Below are positions 8,001 through 16,045 of a DNA stretch of 32,640 nt, one piece after another. Every line of letters starts with the position of its first letter. Positions within the stretch are counted from its first letter, which is position 1. The notes beneath the pieces were generated by a model. It searched no databases. It saw nothing but the letters and a program-made list of their open reading frames with translations, and was not told where the DNA came from. The translations under genes were made by a program, and so were the position numbers. The stretch comes from Phyllobacteriaceae bacterium (lineage in GTDB: Bacteria > Pseudomonadota > Alphaproteobacteria > Rhizobiales > Ancalomicrobiaceae), in the NCBI GenBank assembly GCA_012517025.1, contig JAAYVT010000575.1:1-32640 (forward strand), written 5' to 3'.

Positions 8001-9023
8001 GTGAAACCGTCTTCCGAACCGACCGAGATCGACGACGTCGATCGCCGCATCGTCGAGGCGTTGCAGGCCGACCTGCCGCTGGTGCCGCGTCCCTACGCGG
8101 CGGTGGCGGCGCGGCTGGGGCTGAGGGAGGCCGAATTCGTCGACCGAACGCGGCGGCTGGTCGAGACCGGGGCGGTCTCCCGCGTCGTGCCGACGCTCGA
8201 CGTGGAGAAGACCGGCGGGGCGGTGTGTCTGGCGGCGATGGAGGTGCCGGCGGATCGCTCGGCGACGGTGGCGGCGGTGCTCGAGCGGATGCCCGAGGTC
8301 GTCGGCGTCGACCGGCGCGACCATCGGCTCGACCTGTGGTTCGTCATCGCCACCGAGCACCCTTGCGGCATCGGCGCGACGCAGCGGGCGATCGAGACGG
8401 CGACCGGGCTCGAGGTGCTGCTGTTCCCCGAGGTGCGCGACTATTCCGCGCGCCCACGGCCGGAGGGCGAAGACCCGCGCGAGGCAGATTTCGACGCCGT
8501 CGACCGCGCGCTGATCGCGGCGATGCGCGACGGGTTGTCGCTCGAGCGCGACCCTTGGGTGTCGATCGCGGTGACGGCCGGGGTCGCGACGGCGGAAGCG
8601 ACGACGCGTCTGCGGCGGATGGTCGAGCGCGGGTGGATCCGCCGCCTCGGCGCGGTGGCGAACCCGCGTCGCGGAGGTCCCGGTTTCGACGTGCCGACGG
8701 TCTGGGACGTCGACGACGACGCGGTCGACGGGCTCGGCGCGCGGATCGCGGCACTGCCCTTCGTGGTCGGGTGCCGCCGGCGACCGCGGGCGCTGCCGGC
8801 GTGGCCGTACAATCTCTTCGTGCTGGTGCGTGGCGGCGGGCGCGAGGCGGTGGCGGCGGAACGCGCCGAGATCGCCGATCTGCTCGGCGCGGCGGCTTTC
8901 GCCTCCGAGGTCCTCCCCGTTCGGCACGTCCTGAAGGCGACGGCGCCGTGCCGCGTCGAGGCGGATCGCGCCGGCGACCTCGCGCGGGCCGACCGACGCG
9001 TCCCCGAGCCGGCGGCCGAGTGA
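8001..9023 (+). CDS. Two-domain AsnC-like protein resembling fused sirohaem decarboxylase NirDL/AhbAB
   Basis: Encodes 340 aa in two halves, each a winged-helix motif followed by an AsnC-like alpha/beta domain: IDDVDRRIVEALQ... at 10-150 and DFDAVDRALIAAM... at 163-320. Signature stretches match the NirD and NirL halves of the d1-haem/alternative-haem sirohaem decarboxylases: DHRLDLWFV (107-115), GLEVLLFPEVRDY (136-148) and RRRPRALPAWPYNLF (259-273). These enzymes remove two carboxyl groups from sirohaem; NirDL fusions are known. The loop after the second HTH, which I recall as NHxxLGY in NirL, reads NPRRGGPGF here, so a usual His appears lost. No other d1-haem gene is in the window. The start is GTG 8001, with GGTGAGG about eight bases upstream; no in-frame ATG fits. 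A diverged regulator is the alternative. Confidence 0.7.
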   Translation: MKPSSEPTEIDDVDRRIVEALQADLPLVPRPYAAVAARLGLREAEFVDRTRRLVETGAVSRVVPTLDVEKTGGAVCLAAMEVPADRSATVAAVLERMPEVVGVDRRDHRLDLWFVIATEHPCGIGATQRAIETATGLEVLLFPEVRDYSARPRPEGEDPREADFDAVDRALIAAMRDGLSLERDPWVSIAVTAGVATAEATTRLRRMVERGWIRRLGAVANPRRGGPGFDVPTVWDVDDDAVDGLGARIAALPFVVGCRRRPRALPAWPYNLFVLVRGGGREAVAAERAEIADLLGAAAFASEVLPVRHVLKATAPCRVEADRAGDLARADRRVPEPAAE

Positions 9024-9182
9024 TCGGACGGTTTGCGACGCGAAGGGAAGAAAGAAACGGCGACCTCCGGGCGTTTCTGGGGACGCACGGGTGTCGCCGA
9101 AGTCGTGAAGAGGCAATTCGATGGTCCGGATCGAGGTCTCGACCGGCATCCATGTCTCTCTTTTCGCATCTTTCGACGAAGA

Positions 9183-9206
9183 ACGTCTTGACCGGGATCA
9201 AGACGT
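9183..9206. repeat. Perfect palindrome containing an FNR-like TTGAC-N4-ATCAA core
   Basis: Arms ACGTCTTGA (9183-9191) and TCAAGACGT (9198-9206) flank the 6-nt centre CCGGGA. The inner 14 bp (9188-9201) read TTGACCGGGATCAA, close to the FNR/FixK-type half-site pair. It lies between the convergent ends of the NirDL-like gene and recF, where a terminator is the simpler explanation. A T-rich stretch (TCTCTTTTCGC) sits at 9152-9162. Confidence 0.5.
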
Positions 9207-9229
9207 CGAGCCTGACCCGACGTCGTTCC

Positions 9230-9256
9230 CGAAGGTTCGAAAGGGCCGAACCTTCG
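9230..9256 (-). terminator. Hairpin just after recF
   Basis: A perfect 10-bp stem CGAAGGTTCG (9230-9239) pairs with 9247-9256 around a 7-nt loop. It begins 11 bp beyond the recF stop codon. There is no T-run on the minus strand after it. Together with the palindrome at 9183-9206 it probably separates the two convergent transcripts. Confidence 0.5.
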
Positions 9257-9267
9257 CCGGTTCGTCA

Positions 9268-10473
9268 TCAGTCGCGGCGCTGCAACCGTCCGCCGGCGAG
9301 ATCGAAGACCACGGCGCGCTCGCCGAGGGCGGCGAAGGCGCTCGCGTCGGTGCCGGTCATCCAACATTGGGCGCCGAGCGCCTCCAGCACGTCGAAGAGT
9401 TCGCCGCGCCGACGCGGGTCGAGATGAGCGGCGATATCGTCGAGCAGCAGGAGGGGGGCGCGGCCGGTGGTCTCGCCGACCAGCCGGGCGTGCGCCAGAA
9501 CGAGGCCGAGCAGCAACGCCTTCTGTTCGCCGGTCGAGGAGAGATGCGCCGGCATCGCCTTGGGGCCGTGACGGACGGCGAGATCGGCGCGATGCGGGCC
9601 GTCGAGGGTGCGACCGGCGGCGGCGTCGCGACGGCGGCTCTCGGCCAAGCGGGCGCGGAAGGCGTCCTCGGCCTCGGCGGCGGGGCCGCCGCGCGCCACC
9701 ATCGACTCGATCTCGCCCTCGAGGGAGAGTTCGGCGTGGGGGAACGGGGCGTCGGCGCGGGTCGCGGCGATCAGGCGCTCCAGGCAGGCGACGGTCTCGA
9801 CGCGGGCGGAGGCGACGGCGACGCCGAGTTCGGCCATCTGCTCCTCGATCGCGGCGAGCCAGTCGAGATCGAGACGATTTTCCTCGAGCAGCCGATTGCG
9901 GCCGCGCATCGCCTTTTCGTAAGCCGCGACGCGGGCGCCGTGGCCGGGGTCGAGGGCGAGGACGAGCCGGTCGAGGAAGCGGCGACGGTCGGCGGCGGGG
10001 CCGGTGAACAGCCCGTCCATCGCCGGGGTCAGCCACAGCACGCGGAGCCGGTCGAGGAGCTCGTCGGCGGCGCGGGCGGCGACGCCGTCGATGCGGACGC
10101 GGCGCTGGCGGGTCTCCTCCTCGGCGCCGGGGGCATCGAGGCCGGTGCCGATCGCGGCTTCGCCGTCGGGGGCGGCGAGGCGGGCGAAGACGCTCCACGA
10201 GCCGTCGCCGCCGAGGCGGGCCATCTCGTCGAGGCGGGCGCGGCGGAAACCGCGACCGGGGGTGAGCAGCGACAGGGCTTCGATCAGGTTGGTCTTACCG
10301 GCGCCGTTCTCGCCGGCGAGCACGACGTGACGGCCGTCGCAGGCGAGGCGCAGGGCGGCGTGATTGCGGAAGTCGGTTAGACGCAGATCGACGACGGCGA
10401 CGCGCGCCGGCGTCGCCGGGCCCGGGGTCTCGGCGATCGGCGTTTCGGCGATCGGGGCGAAGGCGGTGGTCAC
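9268..10473 (-). CDS. recF: RecF, DNA repair and replication gap-repair ATPase
   Basis: Encodes 401 aa of the SMC-like RecF family. RecF, with RecO and RecR, helps load RecA on gapped DNA. Walker A is GENGAGKT (54-61). The ABC-type signature lies in LSSTGEQKALLLG and Walker B is PLLLLDDIAAHLD near the C-terminus. The N-terminal TDFRNHAALRL stretch is also typical. Start GTG 10473 overlaps the stop of the upstream DUF1192 gene (GTGA), so the first about 24 residues, which are Pro/Ala-rich and not conserved, seem a lineage-specific extension. Unlike the classic dnaA-dnaN-recF cluster, recF stands here behind a DUF1192 gene, which is common outside gammaproteobacteria. Confidence 0.95.
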   Translation of the reverse strand: MTTAFAPIAETPIAETPGPATPARVAVVDLRLTDFRNHAALRLACDGRHVVLAGENGAGKTNLIEALSLLTPGRGFRRARLDEMARLGGDGSWSVFARLAAPDGEAAIGTGLDAPGAEEETRQRRVRIDGVAARAADELLDRLRVLWLTPAMDGLFTGPAADRRRFLDRLVLALDPGHGARVAAYEKAMRGRNRLLEENRLDLDWLAAIEEQMAELGVAVASARVETVACLERLIAATRADAPFPHAELSLEGEIESMVARGGPAAEAEDAFRARLAESRRRDAAAGRTLDGPHRADLAVRHGPKAMPAHLSSTGEQKALLLGLVLAHARLVGETTGRAPLLLLDDIAAHLDPRRRGELFDVLEALGAQCWMTGTDASAFAALGERAVVFDLAGGRLQRRD

Positions 10474-10661
10474 AGGCGGAACACGGCTTCGGCGGCGGAG
10501 CGGGAGGCGCGGCGTTTGGCGACCTCGCCCTCCAGCCGGGCGATCTCGGCGCGGAGCAGTGCGATGCGCTCCTCGAGTTCCTCGGCGGAGACCAGCGCGA
10601 CGTCCTGCCCGATCTCGTGGGCGAGTTTCTTCTTCACCGGTTCGTCGTCGATGAACGCCAT
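10470..10661 (-). CDS. DUF1192 small coiled-coil protein
   Basis: Encodes 63 aa. The N-terminus MAFIDDEPVKKK and the following HEIGQDVALVSAEELEERIALLRAEIARLE are the hallmark of DUF1192, an alphaproteobacterial family of unknown function. The second half is a predicted coiled coil with regular Leu/Ile spacing and ends in SAAEAVFRL. ATG 10661 has GGGAGG about eight to thirteen bases upstream. The stop overlaps the recF GTG start by 4 bp. A good sigma70-type promoter lies 62 bp upstream, so this gene and recF form a two-gene operon. Confidence 0.9.
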   Translation of the reverse strand: MAFIDDEPVKKKLAHEIGQDVALVSAEELEERIALLRAEIARLEGEVAKRRASRSAAEAVFRL

Positions 10662-10722
10662 GGGTTCCGCCTCCCTTCGCGCGCGGTGGTCGGAGACTTC
10701 GTCACCGGGCGCGGCGCGACTC

Positions 10723-10751
10723 AGTATAGAACTCGGCTTCGGGTCCGCCAA
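10723..10751 (-). promoter_or_regulatory. Promoter of the DUF1192-recF operon
   Basis: Reading the minus strand, TTGGCG (10751-10746) and TATACT (10728-10723) are separated by exactly 17 bp. The -10 matches the sigma70 consensus at five of six positions. Predicted transcription starts near 10716, giving a leader of about 55 nt with an SD site before ATG 10661. Confidence 0.65.
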
Positions 10752-10768
10752 ACCGCATGGAAGCCGCG

Positions 10769-11308
10769 ATGCCGGAAGTGGTCGTCTACATCGCTCATTC
10801 GCTCGACGGCCTGATCGCCGATCGCGACGGCTCGATCGACTGGTTGAAGCCCTACGACGCCGCCGACTACGGCTACGACGCCTTTCTGCGAAGCGTCGAT
10901 GCGGTGGTGATGGGCTCGGTGACCTATCGCGAATGCCGAGGCTTTCCCGAATGGCCCTATCCGCGCAAGGCGGTGTTCGTGATGACCAAGGGGCCGCGGA
11001 TCGACGAGGACGGGCTCGCGGTGTTCGACGACCGCACCCCGGTGGAGATCGCCGTCGACTGCGAGCGCGCCGGCCTGAAACGCATTTGGGTCGCCGGCGG
11101 CGGCTGGCCGATCCGCGCCTTCCTCGACGCCGGGTTGGTGCGGCGGATGCACCTCTTCCAGATCCCGGTGATCCTCGGCACGGGCACGCCGTTGTGGCCG
11201 CCGGGCCGGAAGACCTGGGAGGCGCGGATGGAGCGCACCACCGTCCACCAGAACGGCGTCGTCGAGACGGTGCATGCGATCGAGGCCCCCTCCCTTCGCG
11301 GGCGATGA
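10769..11308 (+). CDS. Dihydrofolate reductase / RibD C-terminal domain family protein
   Basis: Encodes 179 aa. Family features are the N-terminal VYIAHSLDGLIADRDGSIDWL, the VVMGSVTYREC segment (NADPH-side GxxTY motif), and the WVAGGGWPIRAFLDAGLVRRMHLFQIPVILGTG stretch that closes the fold. Members are single-domain NADPH-dependent reductases related to DHFR and to the RibD reductase; most, like this one, have no known substrate. ATG 10769 is chosen because GGAAG lies five bases before it. An ATG at 10757 would add four residues but has no SD. The gene is divergent from DUF1192-recF, with about 107 bp between them, and is followed by the cupin gene after 64 bp. Confidence 0.88.
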   Translation: MPEVVVYIAHSLDGLIADRDGSIDWLKPYDAADYGYDAFLRSVDAVVMGSVTYRECRGFPEWPYPRKAVFVMTKGPRIDEDGLAVFDDRTPVEIAVDCERAGLKRIWVAGGGWPIRAFLDAGLVRRMHLFQIPVILGTGTPLWPPGRKTWEARMERTTVHQNGVVETVHAIEAPSLRGR

Positions 11309-11372
11309 CAGGGTCGGTGCGAGGGGATAGCCTCTCGCCTCCGAGCCCCGTTCGAGCCGAGGGAGACGCCCC

Positions 11373-11852
11373 ATGGCCGCGCCGCAGATGCCCGCCTTCG
11401 ATCCCTTCGACGTGGAAGAGAGCAACCGCACCACCCTGCCCGAACCCTTCGCCACGACCAATCGGCGGCGGTGGAACCGTCGGCTCGGCGACTTCGCCGG
11501 GTTGACCAACTTCGGCGTCAATCTCACCCGGATCGAACCGGGTGGACAGTCCTCGTTCCGTCATGCCCATTCCAAGCAGGACGAATTCGTCTGGGTGGTG
11601 GAGGGCGAGGTGGTGCTGGTGACCGACGCCGGACGGCAGGTGCTGAAGCCCGGCAGCTGCGCCGGTTTTCCCGCCGGAACCGGTCTGGCGCATCATTTCC
11701 TCAACGAGGGGACACGCGACGCGTTGTTGCTCACCGTCGGCGACCGTACCCCGGGCGACGCGGTCGGCTATCCGGAGGTCGATCTCGCCGGTCGTTACGA
11801 CGAGGCGACCGGCCTCTTCGGTTTCACCCACAAGGACGGCTCGCCCTATTGA
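11373..11852 (+). CDS. Cupin-domain protein
   Basis: Encodes 159 aa with a single cupin barrel. The metal-site motif reads RHAHSKQDEFVWVVEGEVVL (about residues 63-82): two His and a Glu in the usual H-x-H...E spacing. The second cupin motif has AHHFLNEG (about 109-116), supplying the fourth His. It is therefore probably metal-binding. The C-terminus (YPEVDLAGRYDEATGLFGFTHKDGSPY) is common in small alphaproteobacterial cupins of unknown substrate. ATG 11373 is preceded by GAGGGAG. Spacing to the neighbours (64 and 55 bp) on the same strand suggests possible cotranscription with the reductase upstream and the quinone oxidoreductase downstream. Confidence 0.88.
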   Translation: MAAPQMPAFDPFDVEESNRTTLPEPFATTNRRRWNRRLGDFAGLTNFGVNLTRIEPGGQSSFRHAHSKQDEFVWVVEGEVVLVTDAGRQVLKPGSCAGFPAGTGLAHHFLNEGTRDALLLTVGDRTPGDAVGYPEVDLAGRYDEATGLFGFTHKDGSPY

Positions 11853-11907
11853 GGCGACCGTTTTCCTCACGATCGCCGCGGTGCGGCGATCCCTCACGGA
11901 GTTCGAC

Positions 11908-12906
11908 ATGACCGTGCTTCCCGCCACCCAGACCGTGATCGCGATCCCCGTGCCGGGCGGGCCGGAGGCGCTCGTCGCCGAGACCCGGCCGGTGCCGACG
12001 CCCGGCCCCGGTGAGGTGCTGGTGAAGGTGGCGGCGGCCGGGGTCAATCGGCCGGACGTGTTGCAGCGGGAGGGCGGCTATCCGCCGCCGAAGGGGGCTT
12101 CCGACATCCCGGGGCTGGAGATCGCCGGCACGGTCGCGGCGCTCGGCGAGGGGGTGAGCGGGATCGCGCTCGGCGAGACGGTGGTGGCGCTGCTCGCCGG
12201 CGGCGGCTACGCCGAATGGGCGGTGGTCGACGCGCGCTGCGTCTTGCCGCTGCCGAAGGGCCTGTCGATGGTGGAGGGCGCGAGCCTGCCGGAGACGTTC
12301 TTCACGGTGTGGTCGAACGTGTTCGACCGGGCCGGATTGAAGCCGGGCGAGGTGTTCCTCGTCCACGGCGGCACCTCCGGCATCGGCGTCACCGCGATCC
12401 AGCTCGCCAAGGCGTTCGGGGCCACGGTGATCGCCACCGCCGGCGGGGCGGCGAAATGCGCCCGCTGCCGGGCGCTCGGAGCGGATCTGGCGATCGACTA
12501 CCGCGAGGAGAATTTCGTCGAGGCGGTGAAGACCTTCACGAAAGGCCACGGCGCCGACGTCATCCTCGACATGGTCGGCGGCGACTACATCGAGCGCAAC
12601 CACGAGGCGGCGGCGGTCGAGGGGCGGATCGTCCAGATCGCCTTCCTGCGCGGCTCCAAGGTGACGTTGAATTTCATGCGGGTGATGCTGAAGCGGCTCG
12701 TCCACACCGGCTCGACGCTCCGGGCCCGCGACGCCGCCTTCAAGGGCGCGATCGCGACGGCGCTGCGCGAGAAGGTGTGGCCGCTGATCGAAGAGGGCAT
12801 GGTGAAGCCGGTGATCGACTCGACCTTTGCGCTCGGCGAGGTGGTCGAGGCGCATCGGCGGATGGAGACCAACGCCCACGTCGGCAAGATCGTGCTCACC
12901 CTCTGA
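11908..12906 (+). CDS. NAD(P)H quinone oxidoreductase-like MDR protein (PIG3/Qor type)
   Basis: Encodes 332 aa of the zinc-independent quinone oxidoreductase branch of the medium-chain dehydrogenase/reductases. The N-terminal GroES-like part includes PGPGEVLVKVAAAGVNRPDVLQR and the sequence YPPPKGASDIPGLEIAGTV that is typical of PIG3-type enzymes. The nucleotide-binding part has VHGGTSGIGVTAIQLAKAFGA (about residues 146-166). The structural and catalytic zinc Cys sets of alcohol dehydrogenases are absent. Activity is probably NADPH-dependent reduction of quinones or similar carbonyls. ATG 11908 has CGGAG eight bases upstream and gives the normal family length; a start 27 bp earlier is possible. 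In Hyphomicrobiales this gene often lies beside the DUF1013 gene, as here. Confidence 0.92.
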   Translation: MTVLPATQTVIAIPVPGGPEALVAETRPVPTPGPGEVLVKVAAAGVNRPDVLQREGGYPPPKGASDIPGLEIAGTVAALGEGVSGIALGETVVALLAGGGYAEWAVVDARCVLPLPKGLSMVEGASLPETFFTVWSNVFDRAGLKPGEVFLVHGGTSGIGVTAIQLAKAFGATVIATAGGAAKCARCRALGADLAIDYREENFVEAVKTFTKGHGADVILDMVGGDYIERNHEAAAVEGRIVQIAFLRGSKVTLNFMRVMLKRLVHTGSTLRARDAAFKGAIATALREKVWPLIEEGMVKPVIDSTFALGEVVEAHRRMETNAHVGKIVLTL

Positions 12907-12925
12907 CCCCCGAAGTCTCACCGAT

Positions 12926-12954
12926 TTGCCTCCGCGCGCGGCGCGGGTTATAGA
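12926..12954 (+). promoter_or_regulatory. Promoter of trcR
   Basis: TTGCCT at 12926-12931 and TATAGA at 12949-12954 are separated by 17 bp. Transcription would start near 12961, giving a leader of about 74 nt that ends in a GAGGAAGG SD before ATG 13035. Confidence 0.65.
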
Positions 12955-13034
12955 GAGGCATCTCCATTCATTCGCATCGCATCGCTTCCCCCCGCCGGCC
13001 GGCCGGGAGAAGACACGAGGAAGGTCCATTCGAA

Positions 13035-13772
13035 ATGGCGACCCCGCTGAACACGCCTCTGATGCCCAAGGCCACGGCCGTGTGGCTCGTCGAGAACACC
13101 GCGCTCTCCTTCGACCAGATCGCGGCCTTCTGCCGCCTGCATCCGCTCGAGGTGAAGGCGATCGCCGACGGCGAGGCGGCGCAGGGCATCAAGGGCCTCG
13201 ATCCGGTCATCACCGGGCAGCTCACCCGCGACGAGATCAATCGCGCGGTGAACAATCCCGAGCATCGCCTGAAGCTCGCCGAGCCGAAGGTGCGGGTGCC
13301 GGAGGCCAAGCGGCGGGGCCCGCGCTACACCCCGGTGTCGCGCCGCCACGACCGGCCGAACGCCATCCTGTGGCTGTTGCGCAATCATCCCGAGCTCAAG
13401 GACGCGGCGATCATGCGCCTCGTCGGCACCACCAAGACCACCATTCTGCAGATCCGCGAGCGCACCCACTGGAACGCCGCCAATCTGACGCCGATGGATC
13501 CGGTCACCCTGGGGCTCACCTCGCAGCTCGAGCTCGACCTCGAGGTGGAGAAGGCGGCCAAGTCGCTGCCGCCGCGCGAGCCGGGCGATCCGGGCGCCGC
13601 GACGCTGCTCTCGGTCGACGACACGGTGACGCCGGAGGCGCTGATGGGCGCCGGCGACTACGGTTCCGGATCGCGCGGCGACACCGAGGACGAACTCGAC
13701 GCCGACGCGATCTTCGCCAAGCTCAACAGCCTCAAGGGGCCGGAGCCGGACGACGAGGATCGGGAAGGCTGA
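13035..13772 (+). CDS. trcR: TrcR, cell-cycle transcriptional regulator (DUF1013)
   Basis: Encodes 245 aa matching the DUF1013 family, now called TrcR in Alphaproteobacteria. The conserved beginning MPKATAVWLVENTALSFDQIAAFCRLHPLEVKAIADGE and the middle block PVSRRHDRPNAILWLLRNHPELKDAAIMRLVGTTK (split here by position 96-130) look like two helix-turn-helix-type units. The C-terminal quarter is acidic and less ordered. The protein is linked to cell-cycle gene expression in Caulobacter-type bacteria. The gene has its own promoter upstream and a strong hairpin terminator 17 bp after its stop, so it is probably transcribed alone. It shows no truncation. Confidence 0.92.
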   Translation: MATPLNTPLMPKATAVWLVENTALSFDQIAAFCRLHPLEVKAIADGEAAQGIKGLDPVITGQLTRDEINRAVNNPEHRLKLAEPKVRVPEAKRRGPRYTPVSRRHDRPNAILWLLRNHPELKDAAIMRLVGTTKTTILQIRERTHWNAANLTPMDPVTLGLTSQLELDLEVEKAAKSLPPREPGDPGAATLLSVDDTVTPEALMGAGDYGSGSRGDTEDELDADAIFAKLNSLKGPEPDDEDREG

Positions 13773-13789
13773 TCCGATCGGAAGTTGTG

Positions 13790-13813
13790 AAAGGCGGGGG
13801 AGACCCCGCCTTT
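13790..13813 (+). terminator. Intrinsic-type terminator of trcR
   Basis: A perfect 10-bp stem AAAGGCGGGG (13790-13799) pairs with CCCCGCCTTT (13804-13813) around the tetraloop GAGA, a GNRA loop. It ends in TTT followed by CGCGCATCTTTC, so the U-tract is short. Confidence 0.8.
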
Positions 13814-13963
13814 CGCGCATCTTTCCCGCTCCGGTCGCGGAAACGATCGGGAATTCTCGGGAAATTTCCGAATTCCAAGCAGGGCGCCGGGAGCGCATCC
13901 TCACGGCGAGAGCGGGGTGGGCCCAGGGCACGGAGCCGACCCCGAGGGATCACGGGAAACGTC

Positions 13964-14650
13964 ATGCATCATTTCCTCGTCGTCGACGACCATCCGCTGT
14001 TTCGCGAGGCGATTCAGCTCGCCGTCCGCTCGGTTTCGCCGAAGGCCGAGATTCACGAGGCGACCACGATCGAAGCGGCGGTGGAGATGATCGCCGGGCG
14101 GCGGCGCGGCTACGATCTGGCGCTGCTCGATCTGTCGCTTCCCGGCACCTCCGGTTTCGACGGGCTGTTGCTGTTGCGCACCCGCTTTCCGCGTCTGCCG
14201 ATCCTCGTCGTCTCCGCCCACGACGATCCGCGCATCGTGCGCGAGGCGATGTCGCACGGGGTCTCCGGCTTCGTTTCCAAGGCGGCGAAGAAGGGCGAGA
14301 TCGCGCGGGCGATCGGGCAGGTGTTGGCCGGCGGGGTCTACGTGCCGGACTGGTTCGACAAGGCGCCGCGCGCCGCGCCGACCGGTTTCGCCGACGGCGA
14401 ATTGGTGGCGCGGCTGTCGAGCCTCACTCCGCAACAGATGCGGGTGCTGCAGATGCTGCGCCAGGGGCTGCTCAACAAGCAGATCGCGCACGAGCTCGAC
14501 GTCGGCGAGACCACGGTCAAGGCGCACGTCTCGGAGATCCTGCGCAAGCTCGGGGTGTTCTCGCGCACCCAGGCGGTGATCGAAGCGGCGAAGATCGACT
14601 TCGACCGCTTCTCCGAGTCCGACGGCCTGCTGGAGGCGTCGCGACGCTGA
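13964..14650 (+). CDS. LuxR/NarL-type response regulator (AgmR/ErbR-like)
   Basis: Encodes 228 aa. The N-terminal receiver has the acidic pair D8-D9, phosphoacceptor D56 (LALLDLSLPG), a Ser at LVVSAHDD, and K106. The C-terminal LuxR-type helix-turn-helix occupies about 150-205 (SLTPQQMRVLQMLRQGLLNK...TTVKAHVSEILRKLG). It is therefore a DNA-binding transcription factor controlled by phosphorylation. ATG 13964 follows GGGAAAC. The stop lies only 3 bp from the stop of the convergent hybrid kinase, whose receiver or histidine could be its partner. In Pseudomonas a similar LuxR-type regulator (ErbR/AgmR) is near the NahK/ErcS' and NosP genes, so a functional pairing is likely but inferred. Confidence 0.93.
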   Translation: MHHFLVVDDHPLFREAIQLAVRSVSPKAEIHEATTIEAAVEMIAGRRRGYDLALLDLSLPGTSGFDGLLLLRTRFPRLPILVVSAHDDPRIVREAMSHGVSGFVSKAAKKGEIARAIGQVLAGGVYVPDWFDKAPRAAPTGFADGELVARLSSLTPQQMRVLQMLRQGLLNKQIAHELDVGETTVKAHVSEILRKLGVFSRTQAVIEAAKIDFDRFSESDGLLEASRR

Positions 14651-14653
14651 GGC

Positions 14654-16045
14654 TCACGACAGGAGATGCGCCATCAGCGCGCGCAGCTCCGCCGGCTTGA
14701 CCGGCTTGCGCATCAGCTCGAGCCCGTTGGCGGCGAGGCGTTCCTCGATCTCGCGGCCGTAGTCGGCGGTCACGACGATCGCCGGGACCTCGCATCCCCA
14801 GGCTTCGGTCATCGTGTTCAACGCCTCGAGGCCGGTGCCGTGGTCGAGGTGATAGTCGACGACGAGGAGATCGGGGTGGCGGCCGTCGCGCTCGACGGCG
14901 GCGACGATGGTTTCGGCGTCGGCGGCCGGCAGGGTCTCGCAGCCCCATTGCCGCACCAGATCGGTGGTCGCCTCCAGCACCGCAGGGTCGTTGTCGACGA
15001 TGCCGATCAAGGCGCCGGCCATGCACCACGGGGCGATGCCGAGGGGCTGGTGGCTCGGCGCCGGGGGGGTGACCGGCGGGCGGTCGACCCGCTCGATCTC
15101 GACCGAGAAACGGGTGCCGCGCCCGACCCGTGAAGTCAGGGTGACGGTGTGGCCGAGCACGTCGGCGAGGCGCTGGACGATCGACAGGCCGAGCCCGAGG
15201 CCGGCCTCGCCGTCGTTGGCCCGGCCGCGGCCGCGATGGAACTCCTCGAACACCGCCGCATATTGGTCCTCGGAGATGCCGGGGCCGGTGTCGACGACGT
15301 CGACGCGGACCCGCGCGCCGCGACGACGCGCGCCGATCACCACCCGCCCGCGCTCGGTGTAGCGCAGCGCGTTGCCGATCAGGTTCTGCAGGATGCGGGT
15401 GAGCATGATCGGGTCGGTGGCGACGTGGGCGGAGGACGGCACGACGCGCAGGCCGAGGCCGCGTCGCTCCGCCACCGGGGCGAAGTCGGTGGCGAGATCG
15501 GCGAGGAGCTGGTCGAGGCCGACGGTGGTGACCTGCGGCACCATCACGCCGGCGTCGAGACGGGAGATGTCGAGCAGCGTCTCGAGCAGCCGCTCGATGG
15601 TGGCGAGCGCCCGCTCGACCTGACGCGACAGGCGGCGGCCGTCGTCGTCGCGCTGCAGTTCGGCGAGGGCGCCGGAGGCGAGACGGGCGGCGGCGAGCGG
15701 CTGCAGCAGATCGTGGCCGGCTTGGGCGAGGAAACGCGTCTTCGAGCGGTCGGCGCGCTCGGCCCGCTCCTTGGCGGCGCGCAATTCGCCGTTCATCTGC
15801 TCGACCCGGCGCAGCGCGTTGGTCAGCTCGTCGGTGCGGCGGCGGACCTGACGCTCCAGGCCGATGGTGGTCTGGAACAACGAATAGGCGTTGGCTCGGC
15901 TGTCGACGCCGTGCTCGACGCGGTCGATCAGCACCGCGTTGATCTTCTCGAGCTTGGCGACGCGCGCCTCCAGACGCGCGAGCTCGGCGGCGGTGTCGCG
16001 CCCGGAGCGGTCTTGCGCGGGGCGAGCGATCTCCGAAGCCGTCAT
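14654..16045 (-). CDS. NahK/ErcS'-like hybrid histidine kinase with C-terminal receiver
   Basis: Encodes 463 aa with no membrane segment. A coiled coil (about 20-105, EL..LEARVAKLEKINAVLIDRVEH) precedes the dimerisation domain, whose phosphoacceptor is H111 (AQAGHDLLQPL). The ATPase domain has the N box near N221/N225, G1 at VDTGPGIS and G2 at GLGLGLSIV. A receiver follows (about 343-463) with D397 (LLVVDYHLD) and K447. The order, the HDLLQPL H-box and the coiled coil match NahK/ErcS'-type kinases. The ATG overlaps the stop of the FIST gene by 4 bp, so the two are translationally coupled, as nosP and nahK are adjacent in Pseudomonas aeruginosa. The kinase probably takes its signal from that protein; outputs could be the nearby LuxR regulator or an Hpt protein. 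Confidence 0.88.
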   Translation of the reverse strand: MTASEIARPAQDRSGRDTAAELARLEARVAKLEKINAVLIDRVEHGVDSRANAYSLFQTTIGLERQVRRRTDELTNALRRVEQMNGELRAAKERAERADRSKTRFLAQAGHDLLQPLAAARLASGALAELQRDDDGRRLSRQVERALATIERLLETLLDISRLDAGVMVPQVTTVGLDQLLADLATDFAPVAERRGLGLRVVPSSAHVATDPIMLTRILQNLIGNALRYTERGRVVIGARRRGARVRVDVVDTGPGISEDQYAAVFEEFHRGRGRANDGEAGLGLGLSIVQRLADVLGHTVTLTSRVGRGTRFSVEIERVDRPPVTPPAPSHQPLGIAPWCMAGALIGIVDNDPAVLEATTDLVRQWGCETLPAADAETIVAAVERDGRHPDLLVVDYHLDHGTGLEALNTMTEAWGCEVPAIVVTADYGREIEERLAANGLELMRKPVKPAELRALMAHLLS

